From: Gammaproteobacteria bacterium
GTDB taxonomy: Bacteria > Pseudomonadota > Gammaproteobacteria > Pseudomonadales > Azotimanducaceae
Assembly (NCBI GenBank): GCA_026707905.1
Contig: JAPOVY010000012.1
Span: 1 to 64,000, forward strand
Direction: 5' to 3'
DNA length: 64,000 bases
Positions 37,132 through 46,300 of this stretch are shown piece by piece; positions within the stretch are counted from its first letter, which is position 1; the number at the start of each line of letters is the position of its first letter. The position numbers and the translations under genes are program-made. The notes beneath the pieces are model-generated. The model saw only the letters and a list, made by a program, of their open reading frames with translations. It was not told where the DNA came from and did no database searches.

Positions 37132-38435
37132 TTCCGGATCGTGCACTTGTGGTCGGAATTGGTACGACTGGTGAATCATGTATTCGGTTTCTAGATGGTC
37201 GCACGGACCTATATGTGACAGATACGCGAGTAGGACCGGACGATTCGATAAACAGCCAGTTTGGAGATCTTCAGCGGACCCACACTAACGCGGAGTTCAT
37301 CTATCCGGAAGACGCTTCCAAGGTACTGGATTCGAACACAACGGTCTTCGCAAGTCCTGGCATTCCGCTGCACGACCCAATCTTCGATGCAGTACAAGCG
37401 TCTGGCGCACGAATTTCGTGCGATGTCGACCTATTCTGTGATCTAGTGGACGTGCCGCTCATTGGCGTGACGGGTACCAACGGCAAGACAACGACTACAG
37501 AATTGACCACGCAGATGTTGAACTCGAAAGGGTTCGTTTCTGGAGGCAATATCGGTAAGCCAGTTTTAGACCTGCTCGAAAATCCAAGCGCTGGTTACGT
37601 CTTGGAGATCTCCAGCTTTCAACTCGAAAAGATGAAATCGCCGCGACTCGGTGGGGCGACCGTATTGAACATCACGGAAGATCATCTAGATCACCATCGC
37701 ACGTTCGAGGAATACGCAGCAATAAAAAAACGCATTTATGAACAGTCCAATATCGCGGTGTATAACGCGAGAGACCCCATCTCGAAACCTCTGTCGAGAA
37801 CGTCAGAGATTCCAGTCAACGGGACGAAAGATTGGTGCGTTACTGACCGCGAAATTGTGGTCGCTGGCACGTCTGTCTCAAGAGAGCGACTTCGTTTAAA
37901 AGGAGCGCAGAATCATCTCAATGTCGTGATTGCGGCGGCTCTCGCGCACGTTTGTGGTGCAGAAGTAGAAGAACTCGTTGAAATCGCAACGACCTATGAG
38001 GGATTACCGCATCGAATGCAATTGGTTGCGGAAATTGAAGGGGTGCGTTACGTCAACGATTCGAAAGCTACGAATATTGCTGCGACTCGAGCCGCTCTTG
38101 AAGCGCTTAGCAATGGCACCCCAAATGTGCTGTTACTAGCAGGCGGCGAAGGTAAGGGTGCGAGTTTTGACGCACTTTCCGATCCTCTTCGTCATCATGC
38201 GAAAGTTGCGATTCTGTTCGGTCGCGACGCCTCGCGCATTGCCGCGGCGGTTCGTGATGCTACGAAGTATGTCTTTTCGGACTCGATGGAAGCTGCCGTG
38301 ATGACAGCGCGGGAAATCGCCAGGCATGGCGACGTTGTGCTCTTATCACCAGCATGCGCAAGTTTTGACATGTTTTCCAATTATGTCGAACGAGGGAATC
38401 AGTTCATTTCGACCGTTAGAGCATTAACGTCGTGA
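37128..38435 (+). CDS. murD: UDP-MurNAc-L-alanine:D-glutamate ligase
   Basis: A 435-residue Mur ligase: Rossmann N-terminal domain ([17 protein letters not shown]), ATP loop [32 protein letters not shown] and the C-terminal [12 protein letters not shown] typical of MurD. It adds D-Glu to UDP-MurNAc-L-Ala. The ATG overlaps the mraY stop (ATGA); its own TGA overlaps the GTG start of ftsW. Confidence 0.95.
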   Translation: MIPDRALVVGIGTTGESCIRFLDGRTDLYVTDTRVGPDDSINSQFGDLQRTHTNAEFIYPEDASKVLDSNTTVFASPGIPLHDPIFDAVQASGARISCDVDLFCDLVDVPLIGVTGTNGKTTTTELTTQMLNSKGFVSGGNIGKPVLDLLENPSAGYVLEISSFQLEKMKSPRLGGATVLNITEDHLDHHRTFEEYAAIKKRIYEQSNIAVYNARDPISKPLSRTSEIPVNGTKDWCVTDREIVVAGTSVSRERLRLKGAQNHLNVVIAAALAHVCGAEVEELVEIATTYEGLPHRMQLVAEIEGVRYVNDSKATNIAATRAALEALSNGTPNVLLLAGGEGKGASFDALSDPLRHHAKVAILFGRDASRIAAAVRDATKYVFSDSMEAAVMTAREIARHGDVVLLSPACASFDMFSNYVERGNQFISTVRALTS

Positions 38436-39538
38436 TCTCCGAGCGCCCACTAACGCCGCTATACCTATGGGTCATATTGATCGGCTTTGGCGTAATCGCC
38501 GTAGCGAGTGTCAGTGTGCACTTGGCAGATGCCTGGATCAATTCCATGCTCATCCGACATTTAGGCTACGCCCTAATAAGCGGGGTCGCGCTGGTAATTG
38601 CATACATGATTCCGACGGAACGCTATTGTCAGTTCCACCGACTAGCGTGGTTACTAGCACTTGTGATAGCCGGACTGGTGTTGATTCCAGGCATTGGCAT
38701 TGAATCGGGCGGAGGAAGAAGATGGATATCGCTCCACTTTTTCACGATACAGGCTTCGGAAGTCATAAAACCACTACTGCTGATATACATCGCGGGTTAT
38801 GTGGCGAATAATTTCGAAAGAACTCATCGTTCGCTCTTACCCCTTTTAACGGTTCTCGTCGCAGTCGGATTGGTCCTCGGACTCGTATTTCTTGAACCGG
38901 ACTACGGTACGGTGGCGATCATGGGAACCGTGACCGTCGGTGTACTGTTTTTAGCCAAAGCGAGGCTCTCGCACCTGTTCGTGCTTGGCAGTTTTGCTAT
39001 CTCAGGGATCGCGGCTCTCTTATATCTCGAGCCCTATAGAGTCAGTCGACTAATGACCTTGCTATCACCTTGGGAAGAGGGTGTCAAACTCAATGAAGGC
39101 TATCAATTGACGAACTCCCTGATCAGTTTTGGTCGTGGCGAGTTAACGGGTACAGGCTTAGGTACGGGACTTCAAAAAACGTTCACACCCGCATCACATA
39201 ACGATTTCATCTTTGCCACGATTGCGGAAGAGACGGGTGTTCTTGGTGCTTCACTTGTGCTTCTTTTGCTAATGGCATTGGTCTATCGCATTGGCAACAT
39301 AGCGCGTACGTCACTGCGTGAGGATCGTTGCTTCGATAGCATGTTGTGTTATGGCGTCGCGCTATTGATTGGCTTTCAGGCGTTGATTCACGTTGGTGTG
39401 AATGCGGGGATTTTTCCGACAAAAGGCTTGACGCTGCCGTTCATTAGTTACGGTGGAAATAGCCTGGTGGTACTAAGCGCGTTGATTGGCATGGTTCTAC
39501 GAATCGATCGAGCAAACGGGTTGAATGACGCGAAATGA
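38432..39538 (+). CDS. ftsW: septal peptidoglycan glycosyltransferase FtsW
   Basis: A 368-residue SEDS-family membrane protein with about ten spans. Family motifs seen are GIGIESGGGRRWISL, ASEVIKPLLLIY, LEPDYGTVAIM, GYQLTNSLISFGRGELTGTGLGTG and GLTLPFISYGGNSL. It polymerises septal glycan with FtsI. It is somewhat shorter than E. coli FtsW, mainly at the N-terminus. The next gene is murC; murG, which normally follows ftsW, is absent. Confidence 0.95.
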   Translation: MISERPLTPLYLWVILIGFGVIAVASVSVHLADAWINSMLIRHLGYALISGVALVIAYMIPTERYCQFHRLAWLLALVIAGLVLIPGIGIESGGGRRWISLHFFTIQASEVIKPLLLIYIAGYVANNFERTHRSLLPLLTVLVAVGLVLGLVFLEPDYGTVAIMGTVTVGVLFLAKARLSHLFVLGSFAISGIAALLYLEPYRVSRLMTLLSPWEEGVKLNEGYQLTNSLISFGRGELTGTGLGTGLQKTFTPASHNDFIFATIAEETGVLGASLVLLLLMALVYRIGNIARTSLREDRCFDSMLCYGVALLIGFQALIHVGVNAGIFPTKGLTLPFISYGGNSLVVLSALIGMVLRIDRANGLNDAK

Positions 39539-40950
39539 AGCCCGATGACTTAGCGACGTGTCCAGCACAAGCCATGCGCCACGTACGTCATATCCATTTC
39601 GTGGGAATTGGTGGTGCTGGGATGTGTGGGATCGCTGAAGTCATGGCGAATCTCGGCTATACGGTTTCTGGTTCAGATATCGTCCCTTCAAATGTGACAG
39701 CAAGGCTTGCGTCGCTTGGTATCGTCGTCTCGTCGCAACACCGAGGGTCAAACATCGAAGACGCAGACGTTGTCGTCAGGTCAAGCGCTATCGCAGATGA
39801 CAATCCTGAGGTCGTAAGCGCTCACGCACTGCACAAGCCAGTCGTGCCGAGAGCCGAAATGCTCGGTGAACTCATGCGGCATCGTTACGGAATTGCTGTT
39901 GCCGGTAGCCATGGAAAAACAACCGCGACGAGCTTCATCGCGGATATTTTTCAGGCGGCAAACATGGACCCTACCTATGTGATAGGCGGATTGCTGAAAA
40001 GTGATAACCGGAACGCAAAACTCGGGTCTAGCCGTTATATCATCGCTGAAGCCGATGAAAGCGACGCATCGTTTCTCTATTTACATCCGATGCTCGCGGT
40101 CATTACCAATATAGACCACGACCACCTTGGCACATACGGTCAAGATTTCGAGCAACTAAGACAGGCGTTTCGCGATTTTGTATCGAAGCTTCCGTTTTAT
40201 GGAGCCGTGATTCTGTGTATCGACGACGAAGAATGTCGACGATTTGCAGATGAAATCAGCAGACCGGTCATTACGTATGGCTTGAGCGACGAGGCCGACT
40301 ATCAAGCCGTGGATATCGAGGCTACGGGCGTCGAGTGGCGATTTAACGTCAAGCGACCTAATGATCAGACACTATTGCCGATCGAGACCCAACTTCCAGG
40401 TACACAGAACGTGCAGAACGCACTCGCCGCAATTGCGGTTGCAAGCGACGAGGGTATCGCGGACACACACATTCAGGAAGGTATACGACGATTTATCGGC
40501 GTCGATCGGCGATTTGAGGTATCAGAAATCACGCTAAACAACCATCGGTTGCCGTTGGTCGACGATTACGGGCATCATCCGACAGAGCTCGCGTGCACCA
40601 TAGAAACCGTCAAACGTGTTTGGCCGCACAAACGCCAGCTGATGGTCTATCAGCCCCACAGATTCACTCGTACGCGTGACTTATTCAAGGAATTCACCGA
40701 GGTACTACGCATGCCCGACGATTTGATCATTCTTGATACCTATGCAGCGAGTGAGAAGTCCATCGTTGGCGCGGGCGCGCTCGACCTTTGTCAAGCGATA
40801 AACGCTGGAAACGCCTCTCATGTAACGTTTACCAAGCACGTACAGGAGGTCGTCGAGTGGATCAATGCCACCGCAGAGGCGGACCACGTCGTGATGGTGC
40901 AAGGCGCTGGGGACGTAAGTAGGGTTTCAGATTTGCTCAAGTCAAGTTAA
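39535..40950 (+). CDS. murC: UDP-MurNAc:L-alanine ligase
   Basis: A 471-residue Mur ligase with HFVGIGGAGMCGIAEVM, ATP loop AVAGSHGKTTATSF, AEADESDASFLYLHP, ITNIDHDHL, DDYGHHPTE and YQPHRFTRTRDLF. It adds the first amino acid, L-Ala, to UDP-MurNAc. It starts in ATGA overlap with ftsW. It is followed by a short ftsQ-like gene with no murB or ddl in between. Confidence 0.95.
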   Translation: MKPDDLATCPAQAMRHVRHIHFVGIGGAGMCGIAEVMANLGYTVSGSDIVPSNVTARLASLGIVVSSQHRGSNIEDADVVVRSSAIADDNPEVVSAHALHKPVVPRAEMLGELMRHRYGIAVAGSHGKTTATSFIADIFQAANMDPTYVIGGLLKSDNRNAKLGSSRYIIAEADESDASFLYLHPMLAVITNIDHDHLGTYGQDFEQLRQAFRDFVSKLPFYGAVILCIDDEECRRFADEISRPVITYGLSDEADYQAVDIEATGVEWRFNVKRPNDQTLLPIETQLPGTQNVQNALAAIAVASDEGIADTHIQEGIRRFIGVDRRFEVSEITLNNHRLPLVDDYGHHPTELACTIETVKRVWPHKRQLMVYQPHRFTRTRDLFKEFTEVLRMPDDLIILDTYAASEKSIVGAGALDLCQAINAGNASHVTFTKHVQEVVEWINATAEADHVVMVQGAGDVSRVSDLLKSS

Positions 40951-41003
40951 AATGAAGAGGTGGACATGGATGTCTGCCTGCACGACATGGATTGTTGAAC
41001 GCG

Positions 41004-41588
41004 ATGAATCGATTCATCAGCTTCCTGACAGGCTTTGCACTGACCGCCTTGTGCGGTAGTCTGCTCGTTATTCAATACCGACCTCAATTTGCCAGTCTTG
41101 ATAAACTGGTCGATACGAGTGTATTCGAACGCTCCTCCGACATAACGGTAGTCGATGACCAATTGACGAAGGCTGTCGAGTTGTTCGATGCAACACGAGC
41201 GAAGCTCACCGAATCCATACGGGAGTGGGAAGGGATCGATGTTTCTAAATACCTCAGTAGCGTTGATTTCGACGAACCTTCGTTCGTCGAGCTTTTAGCT
41301 CGTGATCAAGAGCGCGTCTACGACGACATTTCCGCAATCGTCCTTGCTCAGGGGATGGTTGTAGCAGACGTCAAGTTCGACGAAAACGCAGGCTGGACAC
41401 TTACGCTAGATAGCGGTGAGCAGGTCATTCTTGGCGACAAAGATGTGGCAACACGGCTCCGTCGCGTACTGAGCATGCTCGATTCCTTGCCTGAGGTCTC
41501 AGAAGATAAGCTAAAACTCGTTGACGCACGGTATTCGAACGGCATTGCGTTTACGCGAGTTGAACAACCAGTGGTGGCAATGGAATGA
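41004..41588 (+). CDS. ftsQ: short FtsQ-like division protein lacking a recognisable POTRA
   Basis: About 194 residues: short cytoplasmic tail, one membrane span (about 5-26), then a periplasmic part whose end resembles the FtsQ beta-domain (GWTLTLDSGEQVILGDKDVATRLRR, VDARYSNGIAF). FtsQ recruits FtsB and FtsL to the septum. The POTRA domain that normally follows the membrane span (about 70 residues, binds FtsK) is not recognisable; the segment there is acidic and helical-looking. Only 53 bases separate it from murC, so no missing upstream exon-like part can be hidden. Position between murC and ftsA supports the call. TTG codons at 40992 and 40995 are alternative starts. Confidence 0.75.
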   Translation: MNRFISFLTGFALTALCGSLLVIQYRPQFASLDKLVDTSVFERSSDITVVDDQLTKAVELFDATRAKLTESIREWEGIDVSKYLSSVDFDEPSFVELLARDQERVYDDISAIVLAQGMVVADVKFDENAGWTLTLDSGEQVILGDKDVATRLRRVLSMLDSLPEVSEDKLKLVDARYSNGIAFTRVEQPVVAME

Positions 41589-42889
41589 CACAAGCCAAAA
41601 CGCCTAATCGGTTTGCAGCCATCGACGTCGGTTCGAGCAAGATTGCCGTGTGTATCGGGTACCTTCGGTCCGATGGACATTTGGAGGTCGAAAGTTGCGC
41701 TCGGAGTCCTTCGACAGGTGTTCATCAAGGCATCGTCGTAGATATCGATCGAACGGTAGGTGAAGTTGAATCCACGCTGCAGACTGCGAAGCAACGATTG
41801 CGCAAAGTACAGATTGAAGATGCAGTTGCTAATCTAAACGGCATCCATCTGTCCTGCATGAATGCCACCGGATCTGCGGTCACACACAAAGGGGAAGTGT
41901 CGGAAAAACACGTCAGACAGGCATTGCATACTGCCCAAGCTGTCAACTTAGGTGCCGCGAACGTAATGTTGCATGTATTACCGCAGCAATACATCGTGGA
42001 CAATCAAGTCGGTATTGTCCAGCCGCTCGGACAAGCGGGAAAACGTCTTGATGCAGACGTCCACATGATCATGGCTTCTAGTAATGCTGAACAGAACCTG
42101 ACCAAGTGCGTCACGAGATGTAGATTACCCAATCTGCAACTGATTGCTTCACCTTTGGCGAGTGCGAACGCTGTGTTAGACGACGCTTCTCGCGAGCTAG
42201 GAGTCTGCGTCATTGATATCGGACATGAAACGACAGGTGTCGCGCTATTTGTTGCCGGTGAAATAAGGCACACAGGTGTCTTGCCGTGGGGTGGTCGCCA
42301 GGTCAATCAGGACATTGCCAAATCTCTGTTTACGCCGCCACAAGCCGCGGCGCAGCTGAAGGAGCTGCACGGTAGTGTCGTCGGACACGAGCTAGATGAA
42401 AATGAAATCACGGTTCCGGGCGTGAATGGTCGGCCTGATACTCGACCTCCGAAAAGCCTGTTTTCACAGATTATTCGAGCCGTATACGAGAGGATCTTTC
42501 ATGAAGTCGCTGCTGAATTTGAACGACACGAACTGTCGGGTGATTTTGGATCTACTCGCATCGTGCTCACGGGCGGCGGTTCGAAAATCGAGAACCTAGA
42601 TTACTTAGCGTCGGAAGTACTCGGTCTCGAGGCGTACGTTGATCATCCGAAAGTATGTAGAGCGCCTGATCCTGACGCAAACGGGAATTCGGTAGACGAC
42701 CAGATCTTCGTCGCAGATGGTGTGGATGCGACAGAACTAAATGATCCTGCCATGGCTACAGTCGTGGGATTACTCAGAAGACGGGTAGTCGGTAGAATAA
42801 AAACGCACCAAGCAAGGACAGCAAAAACGCGAGGCGTAACGAGCACAGCTGCACGTTCAGCTTATCGATGGTTGGGTGGTAATGTCTGA
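41585..42889 (+). CDS. ftsA: cell division protein FtsA
   Basis: A 434-residue actin-fold protein: phosphate-1 motif AAIDVGSSKIAVCIG, 1C domain (about 80-165), phosphate-2 CVIDIGHETTGVALF, adenosine motif IVLTGGGSKIENL, and a basic, partly amphipathic C-terminus (SAYRWLGGNV) for membrane binding. FtsA anchors FtsZ filaments to the inner membrane. An insertion of about 30 residues near 360-390, rich in Asp and Asn, is unusual. Its partner FtsZ lacks the usual FtsA-binding tail. The ATG overlaps the ftsQ stop. Confidence 0.92.
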   Translation: MTQAKTPNRFAAIDVGSSKIAVCIGYLRSDGHLEVESCARSPSTGVHQGIVVDIDRTVGEVESTLQTAKQRLRKVQIEDAVANLNGIHLSCMNATGSAVTHKGEVSEKHVRQALHTAQAVNLGAANVMLHVLPQQYIVDNQVGIVQPLGQAGKRLDADVHMIMASSNAEQNLTKCVTRCRLPNLQLIASPLASANAVLDDASRELGVCVIDIGHETTGVALFVAGEIRHTGVLPWGGRQVNQDIAKSLFTPPQAAAQLKELHGSVVGHELDENEITVPGVNGRPDTRPPKSLFSQIIRAVYERIFHEVAAEFERHELSGDFGSTRIVLTGGGSKIENLDYLASEVLGLEAYVDHPKVCRAPDPDANGNSVDDQIFVADGVDATELNDPAMATVVGLLRRRVVGRIKTHQARTAKTRGVTSTAARSAYRWLGGNV

Positions 42890-42928
42890 TCGCTTGCTCA
42901 AGTGGGGTTCAGCTAGGGAGTGGCAACC

Positions 42929-44224
42929 ATGATGACTGAGACGCGTAGTCGAAAGATCGGGGTAGGCGAACGGGTGGCGAAACCACTTGGCATTGGTGTC
43001 GTCGGAGTCGGTGGCGGCGGTGGCAACATCGTTAGTCATCTCTCGAAACGTCACATCCAAAACGTCGATTTTTATGCGATAAATACCGATAAGCAAGCGC
43101 TTGATGAATTGGACGCCGGTCTTGAGACGATCCAGATTGGTGCTCGGATTTGTGACGGCGAAGGCGCTGGTGGCGACCCCGAAGTTGGTCGCAGCGCTGC
43201 GCAAGAAGACACGCAGCTGCTAATGTCCAAATTTAATGGCAAGCGGCTGTTATTCATCGTTTCTTGCATGGGTGGCGGCACCGGAACTGGCGCTAGCCCA
43301 GTCATCGCTAATCACGCGTCACACGAAAACCCTGGGCTTCTTACAGTTTCCATTCTGACGACGCCGGATGGTGGCAGCGGCGATCAGACGGTTGCGCTCG
43401 CTTCGCAAGGCATTCGAGCGATGCGCGATGAAGTCGACGCGTTGATGGTCGTCCCGAACAACAAACCTGGGATTGGGATGCGGAAGCGTCACCGCGAAGT
43501 CAATGAGCTCGTTTTTGAGAAGATAAACGCCATCGCACGGTTGTTAGTCGACACTCAGATTCCGAATGTCGATATGGCAGATCTGAAAGCGACGCTGTCG
43601 AAATTAGAAGGCGAAGCCGTGGATATGTTCATTGGCACGGCATCGCTTGAACCTGACGAAATGCGAGAAGAGGCGGCTGCGAGCCACGATAGTCAAGCGA
43701 GATTCAAAGGTCTATTGGCACAAGCTCTTGATACCGAATGGTTGTCGATCGATTTCGACGCACCGATTGAGGAAGGGCGCGGTGTTTTGAGTTTTACCCT
43801 CGGCGGCGATGAGGATGATGACGACATTGACGACATCACCGATGAATCGTCGATCAAGCAATCCGTAGAGGAAATGCAGACAGGCGCTAGGACATCGAAT
43901 CTAAAAGTCGCGTCGTATATCGATGATCAATTGCCGAAAGGTGCGATGGTCGCGACGGTTGTACTTCGAGCGGCTCACAGTGGTATCGAGTTGGCGGTCG
44001 ACGACACTAACGCTAATGAGACAGCATTCGGCTACGCGGACGAATCGGAGTTCGACCCCGCCAGTTTGCCGAAGGATAAAAAGGCGGTCAGCTTGACAGA
44101 AAGCGCTGAAGAATTTGACAATTTCATCGACGACCAGGACGACGCTTCGGCACCGAATTCGTCTCTAGATTTCAGTGCGAACGAGGAAGCCACGACGGAG
44201 TTCACGCGTAAGAACCCAAGCTAA
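42929..44224 (+). CDS. ftsZ: divergent cell division GTPase FtsZ
   Basis: A 431-residue tubulin-fold GTPase. The nucleotide motifs GVVGVGGGGGNIV, GAGGDPEVGR and GGGTGTGASPVI are intact, and the T7 loop NVDMADL keeps the Asn and two Asp that drive GTP hydrolysis. Elsewhere it is divergent: the usual RPF-type segment after strand S5 is TPDGGSGDQ, an acidic insert (GGDEDDDDIDDITDE, about 290-305) lies in the C-terminal domain, and the protein ends with an acidic linker and TTEFTRKNPS. The conserved tail (IPAFLR-like) that binds FtsA and ZipA is missing. AGGGAG lies 8 bases before the ATG. No lpxC follows. Confidence 0.9.
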   Translation: MMTETRSRKIGVGERVAKPLGIGVVGVGGGGGNIVSHLSKRHIQNVDFYAINTDKQALDELDAGLETIQIGARICDGEGAGGDPEVGRSAAQEDTQLLMSKFNGKRLLFIVSCMGGGTGTGASPVIANHASHENPGLLTVSILTTPDGGSGDQTVALASQGIRAMRDEVDALMVVPNNKPGIGMRKRHREVNELVFEKINAIARLLVDTQIPNVDMADLKATLSKLEGEAVDMFIGTASLEPDEMREEAAASHDSQARFKGLLAQALDTEWLSIDFDAPIEEGRGVLSFTLGGDEDDDDIDDITDESSIKQSVEEMQTGARTSNLKVASYIDDQLPKGAMVATVVLRAAHSGIELAVDDTNANETAFGYADESEFDPASLPKDKKAVSLTESAEEFDNFIDDQDDASAPNSSLDFSANEEATTEFTRKNPS

Positions 44225-44250
44225 CAGCCGGAATTTGACCCGTTAGCGTA

Positions 44251-44940
44251 CTAATCGAAGATCGCGGCAAAATCAGCTAGATTTTCAAACTCCCATACGG
44301 GAGTCGCTTCGACTCCTTGTACGGCTGAGGCGTGTTCACTGCTTCGGTTGATCCAAACCGTATTTAGTCCGAGTTCGCTCGCGGGTAGGATGTCGTGATA
44401 TTTGCTCTGCGCAACGTGGAGTATTCGCTTATCCCGTTGACTAATCTGATCGAACGCATTCCGCATCATCTCCCGATCTGGTTTGTACGCACCTAGTTCC
44501 TGTGCCGTTAGAACTGTGCTGAATTCCGTGGGTATTAATTCGAGTGTTTGCTGTATCAAGTCCTCGTCCGTGTTCGAGATGATCGCGAACTTGAAATGCT
44601 CTGAGAGTTTCGTCATCGCATCAACCGTATCTTCGAATGGACTTGAGCTGGCGATCGCGGTGATAAATCCTTCGGTTTCTTCTCCAGTAGGTGTGAAGCC
44701 CAACCTTGCGCCATAACGGGTCATCACTCGGCTTAATACATCTCTATACGTTCCACCCGCATCTTGTTCCAAGGGTTCCCACTCGGAATAGAACTCAAGG
44801 ATCGTCCCGTCAAACACATGCACATCGTGAGATAGAAGGACGGGTTGAAGGTACTGAATGATCGCGCTCTCCCAATCGACAAGCGTGCCGTAGCAGTCAA
44901 AGGAAAGGATGTCGTAATCGTCTGCGCGCAAGTCAGGCAT
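44251..44940 (-). CDS. HAD-superfamily hydrolase, haloacid dehalogenase type II-like
   Basis: A 229-residue HAD protein: motif I SFDCYGTLVDWE with nucleophile Asp15, cap domain with helical bundle, motif II IISNTDE, Lys in GAYKPDREMM, and VAQSKYHDILPASELGL near motif IV, as in L-2-haloacid dehalogenase-like hydrolases. The exact substrate is not readable. It converges with ftsZ (26 bases) and may share an operon with the CULT and TauD-like genes upstream on the same strand. Confidence 0.8.
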   Translation of the reverse strand: MPDLRADDYDILSFDCYGTLVDWESAIIQYLQPVLLSHDVHVFDGTILEFYSEWEPLEQDAGGTYRDVLSRVMTRYGARLGFTPTGEETEGFITAIASSSPFEDTVDAMTKLSEHFKFAIISNTDEDLIQQTLELIPTEFSTVLTAQELGAYKPDREMMRNAFDQISQRDKRILHVAQSKYHDILPASELGLNTVWINRSSEHASAVQGVEATPVWEFENLADFAAIFD

Positions 44941-45005
44941 GCGTGTGCCGGTTAAAAAGTCGCGCGAATTAAACGGAACGCGCTTCGGCTGGATTCGATC
45001 GCGAT

Positions 45006-45395
45006 CTATTCGATATGAATCGCGTCAGCACGGATACCGAAGAAACTATCCGCACCGTGAAAAAACCAACCTAAATGTTGATTGCATGCTTCGCAATAAA
45101 GGTACTGCCAAACGCAACCAGGAAACCAGCTGTGAGCGCTCTCATCGGGTCCTTCAACGGCACAACCTAGTGCCTCGCTGAAGCATCGAAATTCGAATGT
45201 ATTGCCGTAAGGGTTGGTTTTGATGTGTCGATGATTTCCAGCGACGCTGATCGCGGTGTCTGCATGAGTGAGAACATGTAGACAGTTCGCGCACTTGACG
45301 AATTGGTCTGAGCGCTCTTCAAGGGTTTCCTGATAGTCTTCGAGCAGGGATTGGAGTTTCGAATCCTTCTCTTTTACGATCGTCGTTTCAGACAC
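45006..45395 (-). CDS. stand-alone CULT-domain (cereblon-like) protein
   Basis: A 129-residue protein whose residues about 32-125 form a CULT domain, the thalidomide-binding fold of cereblon. Zinc ligands are Cys35/Cys38 (KCANC) and Cys101/Cys104 (YCEAC). The aromatic cage is complete: Trp90 and Trp96 in SWFPGCVW, Trp110 and Phe112 in HLGWFFH, matching human W380, W386, W400 and F402. H..HIKTNPYGNTFEF also fits. An N-terminal helix of about 30 charged residues precedes it. Bacterial relatives such as MsCI4 of Magnetospirillum bind cyclic imides and uridine-like ligands; the natural role is unknown. Neighbours are a HAD hydrolase and a TauD-like dioxygenase. Confidence 0.88.
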   Translation of the reverse strand: MSETTIVKEKDSKLQSLLEDYQETLEERSDQFVKCANCLHVLTHADTAISVAGNHRHIKTNPYGNTFEFRCFSEALGCAVEGPDESAHSWFPGCVWQYLYCEACNQHLGWFFHGADSFFGIRADAIHIE

Positions 45396-45472
45396 TGGCT
45401 CAGGTAGGTCCTGGATTGCTTCGAGAATAGTTTATCGCGTACGACGCGAGCGTACTTATGCAAATACCTACT

Positions 45473-46300
45473 TTAGACGGCTTCTTGCCGGAAAAACGGC
45501 CGGTCCCCTTGAACCGTCACCCGAATCCCGCTACGTGTTTCCGGGTAGTAGTCCCAGATAGCCAAGTGTTGGACACACCGATTGTCCCACATCGCGATCG
45601 AATTGGCTTCCCATTGAAAGCGACAGTGAAACCTTGGGTTCGTCACGTGTTTAAACAACATCTCAAGCAACGCATCGCTCTCGAGTCGCGACATACCGCG
45701 TATGCGTTTCGTGAAGCCGGAATTGACGAACAGCGCCTGGCGACCCGTGACGGGATGGGTTCGAACGACAGGATGAATGGCTTTTGGAAACTCGCGTTGT
45801 GGCTTATGGTCGCCGTATTGGTTCGTATAGTCTGAAACATGGTGCGCTTCTAAGCCAACCAGCAGGTTTTGGATCGATGGGCTCAGTGCTTCGAATGCGG
45901 CGTACATATTTGCGAACAGCGTATCGCCACCGTTTGGCGGAACGCGATGTAGATGCAGAATCGATCCTAATGGTGGCTCTTCGTCTGCAGAGACGTCCGA
46001 GTGCCAAGCTGCACCGTTTTGTATGTGTGAATTCTTGTCTGTGTGAACCCGCATGAGTTCAGGATTGTCGTGCAGAAAAGGTGCGGCTGGATGGATGTGC
46101 AAGTTGCCAAACCGTCTACCGAACTCTAAGTGTTGGTCAGGTGAGATTTGTTGGTCACGAAAGAACAGTACCAAGTGCTTCATCCACGCGTCGTGGATTC
46201 GTTCAAACATCTCATCCGTAAGTGGTTGAGCTAGGTCCACGCCGACGACTTCTGCGCCGATCGTCGGTGTGAGTGATTTGATTTCGAGTGCCTGAGACAT
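45473..46300 (-). CDS. TauD/TfdA-family Fe(II)/2-oxoglutarate dioxygenase
   Basis: A 275-residue dioxygenase with the iron ligands His100-x-Asp102 (AWHSDVS) and His245 (VQHLAIWDYYPETR), and Arg256/Arg260 to hold 2-oxoglutarate. The N-terminus IKSLTPTIGAEVVGVDLAQPL is characteristic of the taurine and alkylsulfate dioxygenases. It probably releases sulfite or hydroxylates an organic acid. The frame extends to 46483, but the family start is the ATG at 46300. The 222 bases to the right hold divergent promoters for this gene and a CoA-transferase. Confidence 0.87.
   Translation of the reverse strand: MSQALEIKSLTPTIGAEVVGVDLAQPLTDEMFERIHDAWMKHLVLFFRDQQISPDQHLEFGRRFGNLHIHPAAPFLHDNPELMRVHTDKNSHIQNGAAWHSDVSADEEPPLGSILHLHRVPPNGGDTLFANMYAAFEALSPSIQNLLVGLEAHHVSDYTNQYGDHKPQREFPKAIHPVVRTHPVTGRQALFVNSGFTKRIRGMSRLESDALLEMLFKHVTNPRFHCRFQWEANSIAMWDNRCVQHLAIWDYYPETRSGIRVTVQGDRPFFRQEAV

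Noticed and set aside
44220..44247. GCTAAC/GTTAGC pair after ftsZ as a terminator
   Set aside because: Only a 6-bp stem with a 16-base loop and no T-run; not convincing as an intrinsic terminator.
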